Below, piece after piece: positions 25,043-33,836 of a DNA stretch of 64,000 nucleotides; within the stretch, counting starts at the first letter, position 1; every line of letters starts with the position of its first letter. The position numbers were made by a program, and so were the translations under genes. Below the pieces are notes generated by a model that did no database searches, was not told the origin of the DNA, and worked only from the letters and a program-made list of their open reading frames with translations. Where the stretch lies: NCBI RefSeq assembly GCF_014635305.1, contig NZ_BMCS01000002.1:682001-746000 (forward strand), in the 5' to 3' direction. The DNA comes from Williamsia phyllosphaerae (GTDB lineage: Bacteria > Actinomycetota > Actinomycetes > Mycobacteriales > Mycobacteriaceae).

Positions 25043-25048
25043 TGGCAG

Positions 25049-25675
25049 GTGAGTTCCCCACGAGTCGCGCCCCGGCGAACACAGGCGCAACGCCGCGCAA
25101 CGACCATCGGGGCACTGCTCGACGCCGCGATCACATCCATCGCCGAGATCGGATACGCCAAGACCACCGTGGTCGAGGTCGTGACGCGGGCCGGGCTGTC
25201 GCAAGGCGCGCTCTTCCGCCACTTCCCCACCCGCCTCGACCTCATGATCGCCGTGGCCCAGGAGGTCGGCGAACGTCAGATCGGCAGCTTCACCGCGGAG
25301 TTCGGCACCTCGAGTGCCGAGGCCACGCCCAGGGACATGCGCGAGGCCGTACTGCTGGTCCGCGACCTCGCCACCTCCGACATCAACATCGTGTTGCGCG
25401 AGTTGGCTTTTCACGCGCGGATCGACGAGGCACTGCGTACCCGACTGAGCCCCATCCTGGAGAACTACTACGCCTCGATGACCCGGTTGGCCGACGGGAT
25501 GCCCGAACTGCAGGGGCTCAGCGCAGCGCGACGCCGCACCCTGGTCCTGGTCCTCATCGCCGCGTTCGACGGAGAGGCGCTGCGCAAGCCATTGGCTCCC
25601 GACCCCGACGCCGACGCCGCCCGCATCGACATGCTGATGCTGCTCGCCGAGAGCTACGGCGTCACGCCTTCCTGA
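25049..25675 (+). CDS. TetR-family regulator next to the lipase
   Basis: This 208-residue protein has an N-terminal TetR HTH (GALLDAAITSIAEIGYAKTTVVEVVTRAGLSQGALFRHF region, residues about 20-60) and an all-helical C-terminal ligand domain. The start is GTG at 25049 with a -10 box directly before it. It is divergent from the secreted lipase across 177 bases that contain a long inverted repeat. Local repression of the lipase, relieved by a fatty acid or lipase product, is a reasonable inference but the ligand is unknown. Confidence 0.88.
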   Translation: MSSPRVAPRRTQAQRRATTIGALLDAAITSIAEIGYAKTTVVEVVTRAGLSQGALFRHFPTRLDLMIAVAQEVGERQIGSFTAEFGTSSAEATPRDMREAVLLVRDLATSDINIVLRELAFHARIDEALRTRLSPILENYYASMTRLADGMPELQGLSAARRRTLVLVLIAAFDGEALRKPLAPDPDADAARIDMLMLLAESYGVTPS

Positions 25676-25697
25676 ACTAACGGTTCGTTGTCGCCTG

Positions 25698-25725
25698 TTG
25701 ACATCGTGTTGTGTTTTCCTAATAC
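25698..25725 (+). promoter_or_regulatory. Strong SigA-type promoter of the XRE operon
   Basis: TTGACA at 25698, a 16-bp spacer and TAATAC at 25720 are near consensus for the housekeeping sigma factor. The expected start falls at about 25732, on top of the GTG at 25734, so the message should be leaderless. Confidence 0.8.
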
Positions 25726-25733
25726 TTAGTTGT

Positions 25734-26012
25734 GTGAGCCCAGTCAGACGGGGAGCAACGCTCCCGATCTACAACCGCATCGGTGTCCTTCGCGCCGAGC
25801 GGCGCATGTCCCGCGCCGAGCTCGCCGAACAGGTCGAGATCAACGTCCAGTCGGTGGGGGCGTTAGAGCGCGGCGACAACTACCCCAGCCTCGACCTCGC
25901 CTTCCGGATCTGTGCGGTCTTCGACCTCCCCGTCGAGGCAGTGTTCAGCCGCCACGAATTCGGCGCGATGTCGGCCGAGCTGTACGCCAAACGAAACGGA
26001 GCGTCATCATGA
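25734..26012 (+). CDS. XRE-family HTH regulator heading an ABC operon
   Basis: This 92-residue protein consists almost wholly of one Cro/CI HTH (IGVLRAERRMSRAELAEQVEINVQSVGALERGDNYPSLDLAFRICAVF region), with a short tail that contains HEFGAMSAELYAK. It starts with GTG next to a near-consensus promoter and has no Shine-Dalgarno site. Its TGA overlaps the ATG of a four-helix membrane protein, followed by an ABC ATPase and an ABC-2 permease. Small HTH proteins paired with a membrane protein in this way may sense envelope state. The target is probably its own promoter. Confidence 0.88.
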   Translation: MSPVRRGATLPIYNRIGVLRAERRMSRAELAEQVEINVQSVGALERGDNYPSLDLAFRICAVFDLPVEAVFSRHEFGAMSAELYAKRNGASS

Positions 26013-26695
26013 GTGATCCCAACTCGGCGATCCCCGAGCACGCCAAGCCCCAACTGTGGCGCCGATACGAGACGTGGCGGGCAGTCCGGTACGAGCGCAC
26101 CATCGCCAAGAACGCGGGCCGCTACCCCCGATTGCGCAACCGTCGATCGTTCCGGCGACTCGTAACCCTCCTCGTCGCATTCCTGCTGATGCTGGTGGTG
26201 TCGGCGGTGATCGCGTTCGTGAACTCCACCTGGTTCCTCATCCCCTATCTCGTGTCTCTCGGCGGGATCCTGACGACGCTGACAGTCCTCAAGGTGGTGA
26301 CGGGATCCGTTGCAGACGCTCCCGTGTCGGCGCTCGACGAGATTCAACTGGCACAGCGCAACTCGGCTCGGTCCATCGGCTATTTCGTGCTGTTCTCACT
26401 GATGTTCATCCCCTTCGTGATGCTGACCTTCATGGGCTCGGCGTTCGACCTGGTCTCCGGCCAGAACGTGTACGGCGTGGGCATCCTGCTCATCACGATC
26501 ACGCTCATCGGGACGTGCACGCCGACCATGCTCACCTCGTGGTGGCAGGCCGATCCCGACCCGGACGACTTCGTCGTCGACGAAGGGGTCGAGGACGAGC
26601 ACGAAACACCCGCACCGCCAACCCAACCGGCGCCCACCACGGCTACGAGGGCACCGGCACGCGATCTCGACCCGCCGGCGCCCGCTCCCTGGTGA
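26009..26695 (+). CDS. Four-helix membrane protein of unknown function
   Basis: This 228-residue protein starts with about 50 charged, basic cytoplasmic residues. It then has two helix pairs at roughly 51-71, 74-96, 121-140 and 150-172, and ends in an acidic, Pro/Thr-rich tail (DPDPDDFVVDEGVEDEHE). I recognise no catalytic motif. It is translationally coupled to the XRE regulator (ATGA) and 37 bases ahead of the ABC ATPase. The position suggests a membrane partner or tether for the regulator, or an accessory subunit of the transporter; neither is proven. Confidence 0.8.
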   Translation: MSDPNSAIPEHAKPQLWRRYETWRAVRYERTIAKNAGRYPRLRNRRSFRRLVTLLVAFLLMLVVSAVIAFVNSTWFLIPYLVSLGGILTTLTVLKVVTGSVADAPVSALDEIQLAQRNSARSIGYFVLFSLMFIPFVMLTFMGSAFDLVSGQNVYGVGILLITITLIGTCTPTMLTSWWQADPDPDDFVVDEGVEDEHETPAPPTQPAPTTATRAPARDLDPPAPAPW

Positions 26696-26732
26696 ACCAT
26701 CCATCCATCAGCACCCCCGAGAAAGGCAGATC

Positions 26733-27629
26733 GTGAACGATCCACTGATCATCGACCACCTGTCGAAGAGATACGGCTCGCTGACCGCGTTGTCGGACAT
26801 GACCTTCACGGTCAACGCCGGCGAGATCTTCGGCTTCGTCGGCAGCAACGGCGCCGGCAAGTCCACCACCATGCGCATCGTGCTCGGGGTGTTGGCCGCC
26901 GATTCCGGTCGCGTACTGCTCGGCGACCGACCGATCGACCTCGAGATGCGCCGCCAGATCGGCTACATGCCCGAGGAACGTGGCCTCTATCCGAAGATGA
27001 AGGTCGGTGAGCAGCTCCGGTTCCTGGCCGAGCTACACGGGCTGTCCTCGGCCGAGGCACGCGACAACGTCGTTCGCTGGGTCACCCGACTCGGCCTCGG
27101 CGAGCGCATCGACGACAACGTCGGCGACCTCAGCCTGGGCAACCAGCAGCGCGCGCAGCTCGCCGCGGCGTTGGTGCACGAGCCGACCGTGCTGGTCCTC
27201 GACGAACCGTTCTCCGGTCTCGACCCGGTCGCCGTCGACGTGATGAGCGACGTGTTGAAAGAGAAAGCCGCCGAGGGTGTCCCGGTCCTGTTCTCCAGCC
27301 ACCAGCTCGATCTGGTCCAACGGCTGTGCGACCGCGTCGGCATCATCACCAAGGGCAGCATGCGCGCGCAGGGACGCGTCGACGAACTGCGCGCCGGCGG
27401 CGGCAAGACGCTGCACGTCACCGGCCCCGACACCTCCACACGGTGGGCCGACGGACTGCCCGGCGTCATCGAGGCCGACTACCGAGGCGCCGACACCCAT
27501 CTGCGCATCGACGACACCGCCGACGACCAGCGGCTCCTCGCCACGGCGTTGGCCCACGGACCCGTTCATCGCTTCGCCACCAGCCATCCCCATCTGACCG
27601 ATCTGTTCCGAGAGGTTGTCTCAGCATGA
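26733..27629 (+). CDS. ABC transporter ATPase, NatA-like
   Basis: This 298-residue ATPase has Walker A GSNGAGKST (residues about 38-46), the signature LSLGNQQR, Walker B LVLDEPFSGLDP and the switch His in SSHQLD. A C-terminal extension of about 80 residues follows the ATPase core, as in NatA/DrrA-type exporter ATPases. GTG at 26733 has AAAGG upstream. Its stop overlaps the permease start (ATGA). With that permease it forms an ABC-2 exporter resembling NatAB, which extrudes Na+ or toxic compounds in Bacillus. Confidence 0.92.
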   Translation: MNDPLIIDHLSKRYGSLTALSDMTFTVNAGEIFGFVGSNGAGKSTTMRIVLGVLAADSGRVLLGDRPIDLEMRRQIGYMPEERGLYPKMKVGEQLRFLAELHGLSSAEARDNVVRWVTRLGLGERIDDNVGDLSLGNQQRAQLAAALVHEPTVLVLDEPFSGLDPVAVDVMSDVLKEKAAEGVPVLFSSHQLDLVQRLCDRVGIITKGSMRAQGRVDELRAGGGKTLHVTGPDTSTRWADGLPGVIEADYRGADTHLRIDDTADDQRLLATALAHGPVHRFATSHPHLTDLFREVVSA

Positions 27630-28891
27630 GCACATCGAAGACCACCGGAGGGGCCACCCTCGGCCCCACCCGCGCGATCTCACTGATCGCCCGTCGCGAG
27701 ATCACCACCCGCGTACGCACCCGCTCCTTCCTGATCACCAACGCGCTGATGTTGGTGCTGATCATCGGCGGCCTCATCGTCGCGTCGATCTTCACCGGGG
27801 GCGATGACAAGCCCGAGAAGATCGGTGTGGTCGGCACCAACGCGGCGTTGTCGCAGTCGATCACCCAGGCCGGCGCCCTGAGCGGGACCGCGGTGGAGGT
27901 CGTGCCACTCGCCGACGCCGCGGCCGCGCGTACGCAGGTCGACGCCGGCGACGTCTCGGTCGCCCTCGGCACCGGGGCCGTCGGCGGACCCGCGTACACG
28001 GCGATCACGAAGGACGGCCTGTCGGGCGCATCCGAGACGATCGTGCGCACCGCACTCGCCCAGCTCGCGCAGCGTGAGACATTGGCGCGCAGCAACATCG
28101 ATCCTGCATCCTTCAACGATGAACAGCAGGCGGCGTCGGCGCTACAGGTGACCCAGACCAAGCCGGACAAGCCCGACGAGGGTCAGCGGCTCGCGATCGC
28201 CTACGTCGGTGTCATCCTGTTGCTGTTCGCGATCATGACCGGCGGCGGCATGGTGTCGGCGGGTGTGGTCGAGGAGAAGACCTCGCGGGTCGTCGAGTTG
28301 CTCCTCGCCACGATCCGTCCGCTGCACCTGCTGTGGGGCAAGATCCTCGGCATCGGCGCGATCACGTTCGGGCAGTTGGTGGTTCTCGGTGGTGCGGGGT
28401 TGATAACTGCTTCGGTGACCGGTGTGCTCACGGTCCCCAGCGCGGCGATATCGATGCTCGGTGCCGTGGTGGTGTGGTTCCTGCTCGGCTTCCTGTTCTT
28501 CGCCATCCTCTACGCGGCGACGGGTGCGATGGTCTCCCGCCAGGAGGAACTGGGGTCGACCGCGGCGCCGTTGACCATCCTGTCGATCGGCGTGCTCTAC
28601 GCCGGGATCTTCGGGATCAACTCGCTCGACTCCTCGTTCATCAAGGCGCTCAGCTGGATACCGCCGTTCTCGGCCTCGCTGATGCCGATGCGCATCGCCG
28701 CCGGGGAGACGAACACGGTCCAGGTGGTGGGGACGATCGTCATCATGATCGCCGCATGCCTGGTCGCCGTCTGGGTCGCCTCCCGCGTCTACCAGCGTTC
28801 GATCCTGCGCACCGGCTCGAAGGTCAGCTGGTCGGAGGCGCTGCGCGGGTCGAAGACCGAGGAGAAGGCGACACCGACCCCGGTCGGCTGA
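27626..28891 (+). CDS. ABC-2 permease, NatB-like
   Basis: This 421-residue permease has one helix near the N-terminus (residues about 34-55), then an extracytoplasmic domain of about 150 residues, then five or six helices from about 190 onward. This is the usual ABC-2/NatB plan. Typical segments are SAGVVEEKTSRVVELLLATIRP and ALSWIPPFSASLMPMRIAAG. It is the last gene of the XRE operon and is translationally coupled to the ATPase. Export of an antibiotic, peptide or ion is inferred from the family; no biosynthetic gene nearby indicates the cargo. Confidence 0.92.
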   Translation: MSTSKTTGGATLGPTRAISLIARREITTRVRTRSFLITNALMLVLIIGGLIVASIFTGGDDKPEKIGVVGTNAALSQSITQAGALSGTAVEVVPLADAAAARTQVDAGDVSVALGTGAVGGPAYTAITKDGLSGASETIVRTALAQLAQRETLARSNIDPASFNDEQQAASALQVTQTKPDKPDEGQRLAIAYVGVILLLFAIMTGGGMVSAGVVEEKTSRVVELLLATIRPLHLLWGKILGIGAITFGQLVVLGGAGLITASVTGVLTVPSAAISMLGAVVVWFLLGFLFFAILYAATGAMVSRQEELGSTAAPLTILSIGVLYAGIFGINSLDSSFIKALSWIPPFSASLMPMRIAAGETNTVQVVGTIVIMIAACLVAVWVASRVYQRSILRTGSKVSWSEALRGSKTEEKATPTPVG

Positions 28892-28956
28892 TCGGGTGAG
28901 ATCGGCGTAACCGACGGGTAACACCGCAGCAACGCGCGCGGCCTAGCGTCGCGCAC

Positions 28957-29793
28957 ATGGTTGACCTCGCCCCGCAGTCCGGTGCCCGTCCCCCAGGGAC
29001 GGGCATCGACATCAGCGGCCTCACCAAGGTGTTCGGCAGTCGCTCGAAGACCGTCACCGCGCTCGACGACGTCACGCTGAAGACCTCCGAGGGATCGTTC
29101 CTCGCACTCCTCGGTCCGTCGGGATGCGGGAAGTCGACCGTGCTCCGTGTCCTGGCCGGTCTCGAGGCCGCGACCTCGGGAACCGCGTTGATGAACGGAC
29201 GTTCCCCGAAGGAACTGCAGGGCGATCACGGCCTGGGCATCGCGTTCCAGGACTCGGCTCTGCTGCCGTGGCGCAGTGTCGAGGCCAACATCAAGCTGCC
29301 GTTGCAGGTGGCCGGCCTTCCCGCCGACGACGCGCTGATCGCCGAACTCATCGACCTCGTCGGACTGAACGGTTTCGAGAAGGCCAAACCCGCCACGTTG
29401 TCCGGCGGTATGCGTCAACGGGTCTCGATCGCCCGGGCACTCGTGGTCCGACCGACCGCGTTGCTGCTCGACGAGCCGTTCGGCGCACTCGACGACATGA
29501 CGCGGCAGCGCCTGAACATCGAGCTGCTGCGGATCTGGACCGAGAAGCCGGCCACCACGCTGATGGTCACCCACGGCGTCGCCGAGGCGGTGTTCCTCTC
29601 CGACGAGGTCGCCGTGATGAGCCCGCGTCCCGGTCGGATCATCGAGATCCTGCCCATCGACCTCCCCCGTCCCCGGGTGCCGGAGATGATGCGGACACCG
29701 CAGTTCCATGCGCTGCACGATCACCTCAGCGGCCTGTTGTTCGGCCGCTCGCAGGCACCCGCCGACCTCTCGCACGCGGACGGCGCCGGATGA
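28957..29793 (+). CDS. ABC importer ATPase, nitrate/sulfonate/NMT1 class
   Basis: This 278-residue ATPase has Walker [10 protein letters not shown], the Q-loop [12 protein letters not shown], signature LSGGMRQR, Walker [13 protein letters not shown] and the His switch THGVAEAV. The SsuB/TauB/ThiZ class uses the same AFQ-LLPWR and THDV/THGV marks. It opens a tight four-gene operon: ATPase, two permeases and a binding protein, each overlapping the next by four bases except the last. It energises uptake of the ligand of the lipoprotein at the end of the operon. Confidence 0.93.
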   Translation: MVDLAPQSGARPPGTGIDISGLTKVFGSRSKTVTALDDVTLKTSEGSFLALLGPSGCGKSTVLRVLAGLEAATSGTALMNGRSPKELQGDHGLGIAFQDSALLPWRSVEANIKLPLQVAGLPADDALIAELIDLVGLNGFEKAKPATLSGGMRQRVSIARALVVRPTALLLDEPFGALDDMTRQRLNIELLRIWTEKPATTLMVTHGVAEAVFLSDEVAVMSPRPGRIIEILPIDLPRPRVPEMMRTPQFHALHDHLSGLLFGRSQAPADLSHADGAG

Positions 29794-30569
29794 CCGGATT
29801 GCGTGCCTTCGGGTCCCGCTGGGGCGCAGGTGCTCTGGGACTCGTGGCCGTCCTCGCCCTGTGGTGGATCGCGGGTGTGTTCGCCTGGTTCAAGGGCACC
29901 ATCCCGACCCCGTTCGCCGTGCTCCGGGCGATCGGCGAGCAGGGGTCGGAGTTCTACTCCACCAACTTCACACCGACCATCGAGCTCGCCCTGCGCGGGT
30001 TCCTGTGGGGCAACCTGCTGGCGATCGTGCTCGCACTGCTGGTCGTCATCATCCCGCTGATCGAGGGCCTGGCAACACAGTTGGCCATCATCAGCTACTG
30101 CACGCCGCTGATCGCGGTCGCACCCATCGTGCAGGTCGCGTTCGCGGAGGTGCAGACCATGATCGTGTTCCTCGCCGCCATCTCGGTCTTCTTCACCACG
30201 ATGATCGGCACCCTCACCGGCCTTCGGTCACCACAGCAGGCCAGTCTCGACCTGGTTCGGGTCTACGGCGGCGGCGCCTTCTCCCAACTCGTCCGCATCC
30301 GACTCATCGCGGCCGTGCCGAACATCCTGGGTGCGCTGAAGATCGCGGCCCCGGCCGCAGTCCTCGGCGCGGTTCTCGGAGAGTTCCTGTCGATGCCGGA
30401 GCAGGGCATCGGCCCGGCGCTGATCCTCGCCCAGCAGCAGGCGGCCATCCCCCAGGTGTGGGCGATCGCTCTGCTGGCCGGTGTCATCGCGGGTATCGGT
30501 TACGCCATCGTGTCGCTCGTCTCGGTGTTCGCGACACGGTGGTCGACCGGGAACGCGGTGCTCGCATGA
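29790..30569 (+). CDS. ABC importer permease 1
   Basis: This 259-residue type I permease has about six helices and the EAA loop as [43 protein letters not shown]. The ATG overlaps the ATPase stop (ATGA). It resembles the next gene in fold but the two are clearly different sequences, so the channel is probably a heterodimer. In the SsuC/TauC class the permease is usually encoded once. Confidence 0.92.
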   Translation: MTGLRAFGSRWGAGALGLVAVLALWWIAGVFAWFKGTIPTPFAVLRAIGEQGSEFYSTNFTPTIELALRGFLWGNLLAIVLALLVVIIPLIEGLATQLAIISYCTPLIAVAPIVQVAFAEVQTMIVFLAAISVFFTTMIGTLTGLRSPQQASLDLVRVYGGGAFSQLVRIRLIAAVPNILGALKIAAPAAVLGAVLGEFLSMPEQGIGPALILAQQQAAIPQVWAIALLAGVIAGIGYAIVSLVSVFATRWSTGNAVLA

Positions 30570-31369
30570 CCACTCGGATGCCCGCCCTCACCGCGACCGC
30601 GAAGTTCCTCGGCGCCCTGCTGGGTTCGCTCGTGTTGATCCTGGTGATCTGGTCGCTGTTCCTCCTGGCGTTCCCCGATATCGGGCCGATCATCGGCCGC
30701 ACCCCCATCGACGTGTTCAGCTACCTCTTCACCGGCGCAGACGCGTCGACGCAGCGCTCGGACATCCTCGGCGACCTGTGGATCACGCTCGGCGACACGG
30801 CGATCGGGTTCGTCACCGGGATGTTGGCCGCGGTCGTCGTCGCCGCGGTGTTCGTGATGTTCCGACCGGCCGCGCAGACGTTCATGCCGCTGGCGATGCT
30901 GTTGCGGTCGGTGCCGCTGGTCGCGATGACGCCGTTGATCACGATGATCGTCGGGCGTGGTCCCGCCTGCATCGCCGTGATGGGCGGGATCATCGTGTTC
31001 TTCCCGGCGCTGGTGATGATCATGACCGGGCTGAACAACGCCCCGCGGCAGATCAGCGACGTGATCACCGCCTACGGGGGAACGCGACTGACGACGATGC
31101 GGATGGCCGCCCTGCCGTCCGCGGTGCCTGCCCTGTTCGCCGCGGCCAAGATCTCGGTGCCCGGCGCGATCATCGGTGCGACCGTCGCCGAATGGTTGGG
31201 AACCAACAAGGGTCTCGGCGCCAGCCTGCAGCAGGCCCTGCCCGCCGCCGCCTACGACGAACTGTGGGCTTCGGTCGTCGTCATCACCGTCAGCTCGATC
31301 GTCCTGTACGCGATCGTCGGCGTCATCGAGAAGATCGTCCTCGCCCGGATGGGCACCGAACCGACATGA
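30566..31369 (+). CDS. ABC importer permease 2
   Basis: This 267-residue permease has about six helices and an EAA loop in the segment AYGGTRLTTMRMAALPSAVPALFAAAKISVPGAIIGATVAEWLGTNKGLG. The ATG overlaps the stop of permease 1. The EWLGTNKGLG ending of the loop is typical of pyrimidine-precursor, sulfonate and nitrate permeases. It is followed after 11 bases by the binding protein gene. Confidence 0.92.
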   Translation: MTTRMPALTATAKFLGALLGSLVLILVIWSLFLLAFPDIGPIIGRTPIDVFSYLFTGADASTQRSDILGDLWITLGDTAIGFVTGMLAAVVVAAVFVMFRPAAQTFMPLAMLLRSVPLVAMTPLITMIVGRGPACIAVMGGIIVFFPALVMIMTGLNNAPRQISDVITAYGGTRLTTMRMAALPSAVPALFAAAKISVPGAIIGATVAEWLGTNKGLGASLQQALPAAAYDELWASVVVITVSSIVLYAIVGVIEKIVLARMGTEPT

Positions 31370-31380
31370 GGAGCCACCCA

Positions 31381-32435
31381 TGACCCACACATTCGACCGC
31401 CGCTCGTTCCTGCGGTACTCCCTCATCGCCGGCGGCGCCGTCGGGACCGTCGGCGGGGCAGGTGTTCTCGCCGCCTGCAGTTCGGGATCGTCGTCGAGCT
31501 CGGACGCGATCAAGATGCAACTCTCGTGGATCAAGAACATCGAGTTCGCCGGCGAGTATCACGCCTTGTCGAGCGGGTACTACAAGGCCGCCGGCCTGGA
31601 TGATCCCGAACTCATCACCGGCGGTGGCGCGGGAACCGGCGTGGAGACCGGACTGACGTCGAACAAGGTGTGGATCGGCACCACCGCGCCGCAGCTCACC
31701 GCGCCGGTGATCCTCAAGGGCGCCAAGCTCAAGACGGTCGCCGCGACGTACCAGAAGAACCCGTTCTGCATCATGTCCGACGCGAAGAAGCCGATCAACA
31801 CCCCGGCGGACATGAAGGGTAAGAAGATCGGCGTGCAGGCGTCGAACGAGAACGTCTTCAAGGCGCTGCTCACTGCGAACAACATCTCCGAGAGCGACAT
31901 CCAGAAGATCACCGTGCAGTACGACCCCACACCGCTGACGACGGGCGACGTGGATGGTTGGGTGGCCTACAGCACCAACGAGCCGATCACCCTGGCTGCC
32001 GGCGGCTTCCCCACTGCGACGCTGCTGTTCGCCGACAACAACCTCCCACTGGTCGCCGAGACCCTGGTGGTGCGGCAGGAGACCATCGACAACGAGCGCG
32101 ACAAGCTGAAGAAGTTTCTCAAGGCCGAGGTGCAGGGGTGGAACGATGCGGTGGCCAACCCGCAGAAATCCGCCGAGCTGGCAGCCAACGTCTATGGCAA
32201 GTCACTGAAGCTGGATATGGCCGAACAGCTCAAAGAGGCCGTCGCACAGAACGAACTGGTCGTTTCGGCGGACACCAAGGCGAACGGTCTGCTGACCATG
32301 ACCGACGCTCTGATCCAGGAGAACATCGAAGCGCTCGCCAAGGCGGGTTACACCATCGCTGCCGCGGACATCTTCGACATGTCGGTGCTCGGTGAGGTCT
32401 ACGCCGAGAACCCGGATCTGAAGAAGTCGGTCTGA
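31381..32435 (+). CDS. NMT1/SsuA-like binding lipoprotein, Tat-type signal
   Basis: This 351-residue substrate-binding protein has a twin-arginine start (DRRSFLRYSLIAGG) that runs into a lipobox, VLAAC, so it is probably exported folded and lipid-anchored. The mature part follows the NMT1/THI5 plan: IKMQLSWIKNIEFAGEYHALSSGYYKAAGL, later GKKIGVQASNENVFKALL and GWVAYSTNEPITL. Ligands in this family include thiamine pyrimidine, aromatic and aliphatic sulfonates, nitrate and riboflavin. No enzyme gene nearby singles one out. AGGAG precedes the ATG. Confidence 0.92.
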
Positions 32436-32448
32436 CGCCACCCGCGGT

Positions 32449-32513
32449 GAACGCGCGTCTACCGATCAGACGCGCGCCCCGGTTCGCGCGCGGGCGAACG
32501 ATGGGCGCGCGTT
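32449..32513. terminator. Candidate bidirectional terminator
   Basis: The gap between the convergent binding-protein and lldD genes contains GCGCGTCT (32453-32460) and AGACGCGC (32468-32475) with a 7-base loop, and the outer pair GAACGCGCG / CGCGCGTTC at its ends. There is no U tract, so the terminator call rests on stem strength and position. Confidence 0.5.
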
Positions 32514-33766
32514 CAGCCTGGTGAGTGGTCGATCCCGGCCGGTCGCGGTGCCAGCCGGACCAATTGCGTCACGTGGGCCGGGGTGAGCGCGTCGAGCGAG
32601 GTGACGCCGAGCAACCGCATCGTGCGGGTGATCTGTTCACTCAGGATCTCGATGGCCCGGTCGACCCCCGCCTCACCACCGGCCATCAACCCGTAGAGAT
32701 AGGCCCGCCCGACGAGGGTGAAGTCGGCGCCGAGTGCGATGGCCGCGACGATGTCGGCGCCCGACATGATGCCGGTGTCGAGGATAATCTCGGTACGCCC
32801 GCCGAGCTCGGCGGCGACCTCTGGGAGCAGGTGGAACGGGATCGGCGCCCGATCCAGCTGTCGCCCGCCGTGATTCGACAGGATGATGCCGTCCACGCCC
32901 AGGTCGACGACGGCCCGTGCGTCGGCAATCGTCTGGATCCCCTTGACCACCAGCTTTCCGGGCCACTGCGATTTGATCCAGGCGAGGTCGTCGAAGGTGA
33001 CGGTCGGGTCGAACATGGTGTCCAGCAACTCGGCGACGGTCCCCGACCATCGATCCAGCGAGGCGAACGCAAGCGGCTCGGTGGTGAGGAAATCGATCCA
33101 CCACTGCGGGCGCGGCAACGCGTCGAGGACGGTCGCGGGCGTGAGTGCGGGCGGTATCGACATCCCGTTGCGCTTGTCCCGCAGCCGCGCGCCGGCCACC
33201 GGGACGTCGACGGTCACCAGCAGCGTGTCGTATCCGGCGGCCGCGGCGCGCTCGACGAGCGCCATCGACTTGTCGCGGTCCTTCCACATGTACAGCTGAA
33301 ACCAGTTGCGGCCATCCGGATTGGCGTCGCGCACGTCCTCGATGGACGCGGTGCCCATGGTCGACAGGGAGAACGGGATGCCCGCGCGACCGGCGGCCCG
33401 CGACCCGGCGTACTCGCCCTCGGTCTGCATCATCCTCGTGAAGCCGGTCGGCGCGATCCCGAACGGCATGCTGGAACTGCCGCCGAGGATCTGACAGCTG
33501 GTGTCCACGGTGGAGACGTCCCGCAGGATCGCCGGGTGGAACTCGATGTCGCGAAACGACTGTCGCGCCCGCTCGATCGACAGTTCGGCCTCGGCGGACC
33601 CGTCGGTGTAGTCGAACGCGGCCTTCGGCGTGCGACGCTTGGCGATCCTGCGCAGATCCTCGATCGTCAACGCCTTCTCCAGACGGCGACGTTTGGCGTT
33701 GAGCTCCGGCTTCTTGAACTGCATCAGCGGGGCGAGGTCGGCGACCTTGGGTACCCGACGTTTCAT
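32513..33766 (-). CDS. lldD2: FMN-dependent L-lactate dehydrogenase, LldD2-like
   Basis: This 417-residue alpha-hydroxy-acid dehydrogenase has [13 protein letters not shown] near the N-terminus, [28 protein letters not shown], the catalytic His in [10 protein letters not shown] and the FMN phosphate loop [18 protein letters not shown]. It oxidises L-lactate and feeds electrons to the quinone pool. The basic extension [44 protein letters not shown] (here only its parts are quoted as a region, residues 2-45) matches the mycobacterial LldD2 form. ATG at 33766 has GAGAGGG upstream. No LutABC or lactate permease is nearby. Confidence 0.93.
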   Translation of the reverse strand: MKRRVPKVADLAPLMQFKKPELNAKRRRLEKALTIEDLRRIAKRRTPKAAFDYTDGSAEAELSIERARQSFRDIEFHPAILRDVSTVDTSCQILGGSSSMPFGIAPTGFTRMMQTEGEYAGSRAAGRAGIPFSLSTMGTASIEDVRDANPDGRNWFQLYMWKDRDKSMALVERAAAAGYDTLLVTVDVPVAGARLRDKRNGMSIPPALTPATVLDALPRPQWWIDFLTTEPLAFASLDRWSGTVAELLDTMFDPTVTFDDLAWIKSQWPGKLVVKGIQTIADARAVVDLGVDGIILSNHGGRQLDRAPIPFHLLPEVAAELGGRTEIILDTGIMSGADIVAAIALGADFTLVGRAYLYGLMAGGEAGVDRAIEILSEQITRTMRLLGVTSLDALTPAHVTQLVRLAPRPAGIDHSPG

Positions 33767-33836
33767 TCCACACACCCTCTCCATCGCCCCGAGGACTCCA
33801 ACGTATCGAAGGCGCACGCCTGTCGGGGCGGCCCGA

